Of a stretch of DNA of 64,000 nucleotides, positions 62,990-64,000 are shown piece by piece. Both the position numbers and the translations under genes were made by a program. Within the stretch, counting starts at the first letter, position 1; the number at the start of each line of letters is the position of its first letter. Origin of the DNA: Pseudomonadota bacterium (GTDB lineage: Bacteria; Myxococcota_A; UBA796; CAJQPC01); assembly GCA_024228935.1 (NCBI GenBank), contig JAAESX010000088.1, positions 86,543-150,542 of the forward strand. The letters run 5' to 3'. The notes beneath the pieces were generated by a model. That model made no database searches. It was given only the letters and a program-made list of their open reading frames with translations, and had not been told where the DNA came from.

Positions 62990-63860
62990 GAAGGAGCTCA
63001 GGGAGCAGATCATCGCCTTCGGGCGTCTGACCTATGAGCGGCACCTGCTGGTCGCGATGGACGGCAACCTGTCGGCGCGCCTGCCCGACGGGAACATCCT
63101 CTGCACCCAGGCCGGCTGCCACAAGGGCTTCCTGAACGACGACCACCTCGTGGTCATCGACCCTAGCGGAAAGAAGCTGCGCGGCAAGGGCCGCCCGACC
63201 TCCGAGATGGCGATGCACCTGGCCTGCTACCAGGAACGCCCGGACGTGAAGGCCGTCATCCACGCGCACCCGCCGATGTCGATCGCGTTCACCATCGCCA
63301 ACCAGAGCCTGGCCCGCTGCATCCTGCCCGAGGTCGTGCTGACGCTCGGGACCGTGCCCACCGTCGACTACGAGACGACCGGCACGATGGACCTGGCGGA
63401 CAAGATCCGGCCGTACATCCGCAACCACGACGCCATCCTGATGGACCGGCACGGGGCGGTCTGTCTCGGCACCGACCTGCTCGAGGCGTTCTGCCGCCTG
63501 GAGACCCTCGAGCACACCGCGACGATCACGAAGTGGGCTCGCGACATGGGTCACGTCAAGGAGCTGCCCGCCGACGAGGCCATCAAGCTCCGCAGCATGG
63601 GCCTGAAGCGCTACGGCGGCCCGCCCAGCGCGGTGGCGAAGGCCGACGAGCCCTGCGCCGACCTGCCGAACGTCTGCACGGACTGCACGGGCTGCAGCAA
63701 CCCGCACCCCAGCGGCATCGGGCCGAAGGCCGACCTGCGGCTCGTTCGCGTGAACAGCCTGGGCAAGCCCGAGGTGAAGATGCCGAACGTCTCGCCGCAG
63801 GAGTCCGCGGCGATCGAGTCGGTCGTCCTCGAAGAGGTGATGCGCGCCTTGAAGGGCTAG
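62979..63860 (+). CDS. Class II aldolase/adducin-family protein with Cys-rich C-terminal extension
   Basis: This is a 293-residue protein. The aldolase domain (1-215) has the zinc-binding HAHPP (95-99), catalytic-type Glu in TSEMAMH (75-81) and late RHGAVCLG (157-164). It resembles L-fuculose-phosphate aldolases. The extra ~75 residues hold Cys226, Cys233, Cys236 and Cys239 (C-x6-C-x2-C-x2-C). A linker and a final amphipathic helix (QESAAIESVVLEEVMRALKG) follow, similar to bacterial-microcompartment encapsulation peptides. The cofactor and the targeting are inferred only. Confidence 0.8.
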   Translation: MTREKELREQIIAFGRLTYERHLLVAMDGNLSARLPDGNILCTQAGCHKGFLNDDHLVVIDPSGKKLRGKGRPTSEMAMHLACYQERPDVKAVIHAHPPMSIAFTIANQSLARCILPEVVLTLGTVPTVDYETTGTMDLADKIRPYIRNHDAILMDRHGAVCLGTDLLEAFCRLETLEHTATITKWARDMGHVKELPADEAIKLRSMGLKRYGGPPSAVAKADEPCADLPNVCTDCTGCSNPHPSGIGPKADLRLVRVNSLGKPEVKMPNVSPQESAAIESVVLEEVMRALKG

Positions 63861-63868
63861 GAGCCTAG
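63857..63868. repeat. Inverted repeat with CTAG arms at the aldolase stop codon
   Basis: CTAGG-AG-CCTAG pairs with itself, and the TAG stop (63858-63860) lies in the left arm. It sits between two convergent genes. It is similar in placement to the CTAG palindromes at 17494 and 20187. Confidence 0.4.
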
Positions 63869-63873
63869 TACCT

Positions 63874-64000
63874 CTACACAGGGGTTTTGGTCGAATGCCC
63901 GCCGCACACGAGGCAAGGCAATTCGCTCGCGGGTAGTGCCAAGCGAATGGTCCTGGCCTTGCCCGCGACCTTGGTGATGAGGCCCTTCTTCTCGAGCTGC
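63874..64000 (-). CDS. LexA-type winged-helix protein, 3' end only
   Basis: Only the last 42 codons are inside the window. They read QLEKKGLITKVAGKARTIRL, as in the wing of the LexA DNA-binding domain. They are followed by ALPASELPCLVCGGHSTKTP and a TAG at 63876-63874. The protein ends about 20 residues past the wing, so it lacks the LexA S24 autoprotease domain; a CxxC pair stands in the tail. It is probably a stand-alone DNA-binding protein, perhaps metal- or redox-sensitive. Confidence 0.6.
   Translation of the reverse strand, partial: QLEKKGLITKVAGKARTIRLALPASELPCLVCGGHSTKTPV

Overview
The window is about 64 kb of very GC-rich bacterial DNA with extremely dense coding: about 65 genes and no gap longer than roughly 200 bases. 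I see no rRNA, tRNA, CRISPR array, insertion sequence or prophage. The gene set points to Myxococcota or a related former deltaproteobacterial lineage. The signs are a His-Arg-Asp Ser/Thr kinase with a C-terminal membrane anchor, large ATPase/TPR/winged-helix regulators, a mitochondrial-like ('spd-type') EF-G, many small Cys-rich lipoproteins, and a recN operator containing GTTCAG. This lineage call is inference from families, not from a marker-gene tree.

Layout. 1-3876 (-): two tandem, translationally coupled ATPase-TPR regulators. 3898-5451: a lipoprotein, a DUF1993 protein and a C-terminally shortened YceI protein. 5611-12482 (+): a complete System I cytochrome c maturation operon, ccmABCDEFGHI, in which nearly every start overlaps the preceding stop. 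12486-16219: a TerB-like protein, a DUF1704 metallopeptidase, an acyltransferase and an SGNH hydrolase. 16221-19587 (-): EF-G followed at once by an unusual KaiC-like ATPase fused to a SLOG-like nucleotide-binding domain. 20193-24004 (-): a two-gene molybdenum hydroxylase that keeps the four extra cysteines of 4-hydroxybenzoyl-CoA reductase. 24061-34316: a BNR-propeller lipoprotein, membrane proteins, oligoendopeptidase F, a pseudokinase, an orphan STN domain, an esterase lipoprotein operon and a cysteine-less peroxiredoxin-like protein. 34250-37008 (-): a Ser/Thr kinase coupled to a UbiA-type prenyltransferase. 37380-43593 (+): a compact Tad-type pilus/secretion locus (two Flp-like subunits, prepilin peptidase, CpaB, secretin, a TadZ-TadA fusion, one TadB). 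43583-46736 (-): an envelope operon with a frameshifted membrane protein. 46878-56365: lipoproteins, a diiron protein, a TPR gene split by a frameshift, recN with a long palindromic operator, and a PAP2/Aur1-like enzyme. 56338-57969 (-): an ECF sigma factor and a cysteine-less anti-sigma factor. 58070-59507 (-): a pentapeptide protein and an ATP-grasp enzyme. 59524-63860 (+): a Ycf46-like AAA ATPase, gpsA, two cyclic-nucleotide-binding proteins and a class II aldolase with an odd C-terminus. 63874-64000 (-): the 3' end of a LexA-type HTH gene.

Two features cut across the window. At least eleven lipoproteins have leaders of only 7-12 residues, almost all without a basic n-region, and several other secreted proteins have leaders of 11-15 residues. 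Genes are also packed by overlap: GTGA, ATGA, TTGA and probably CTGA junctions between co-directional genes, and 4-92 nt overlaps between convergent genes. The strongest candidates for undescribed biology are the ultrashort lipoprotein signals, the KaiC-SLOG fusion behind EF-G, the fused compact Tad locus, and the aldolase with a Cys cluster and an encapsulation-peptide-like tail.
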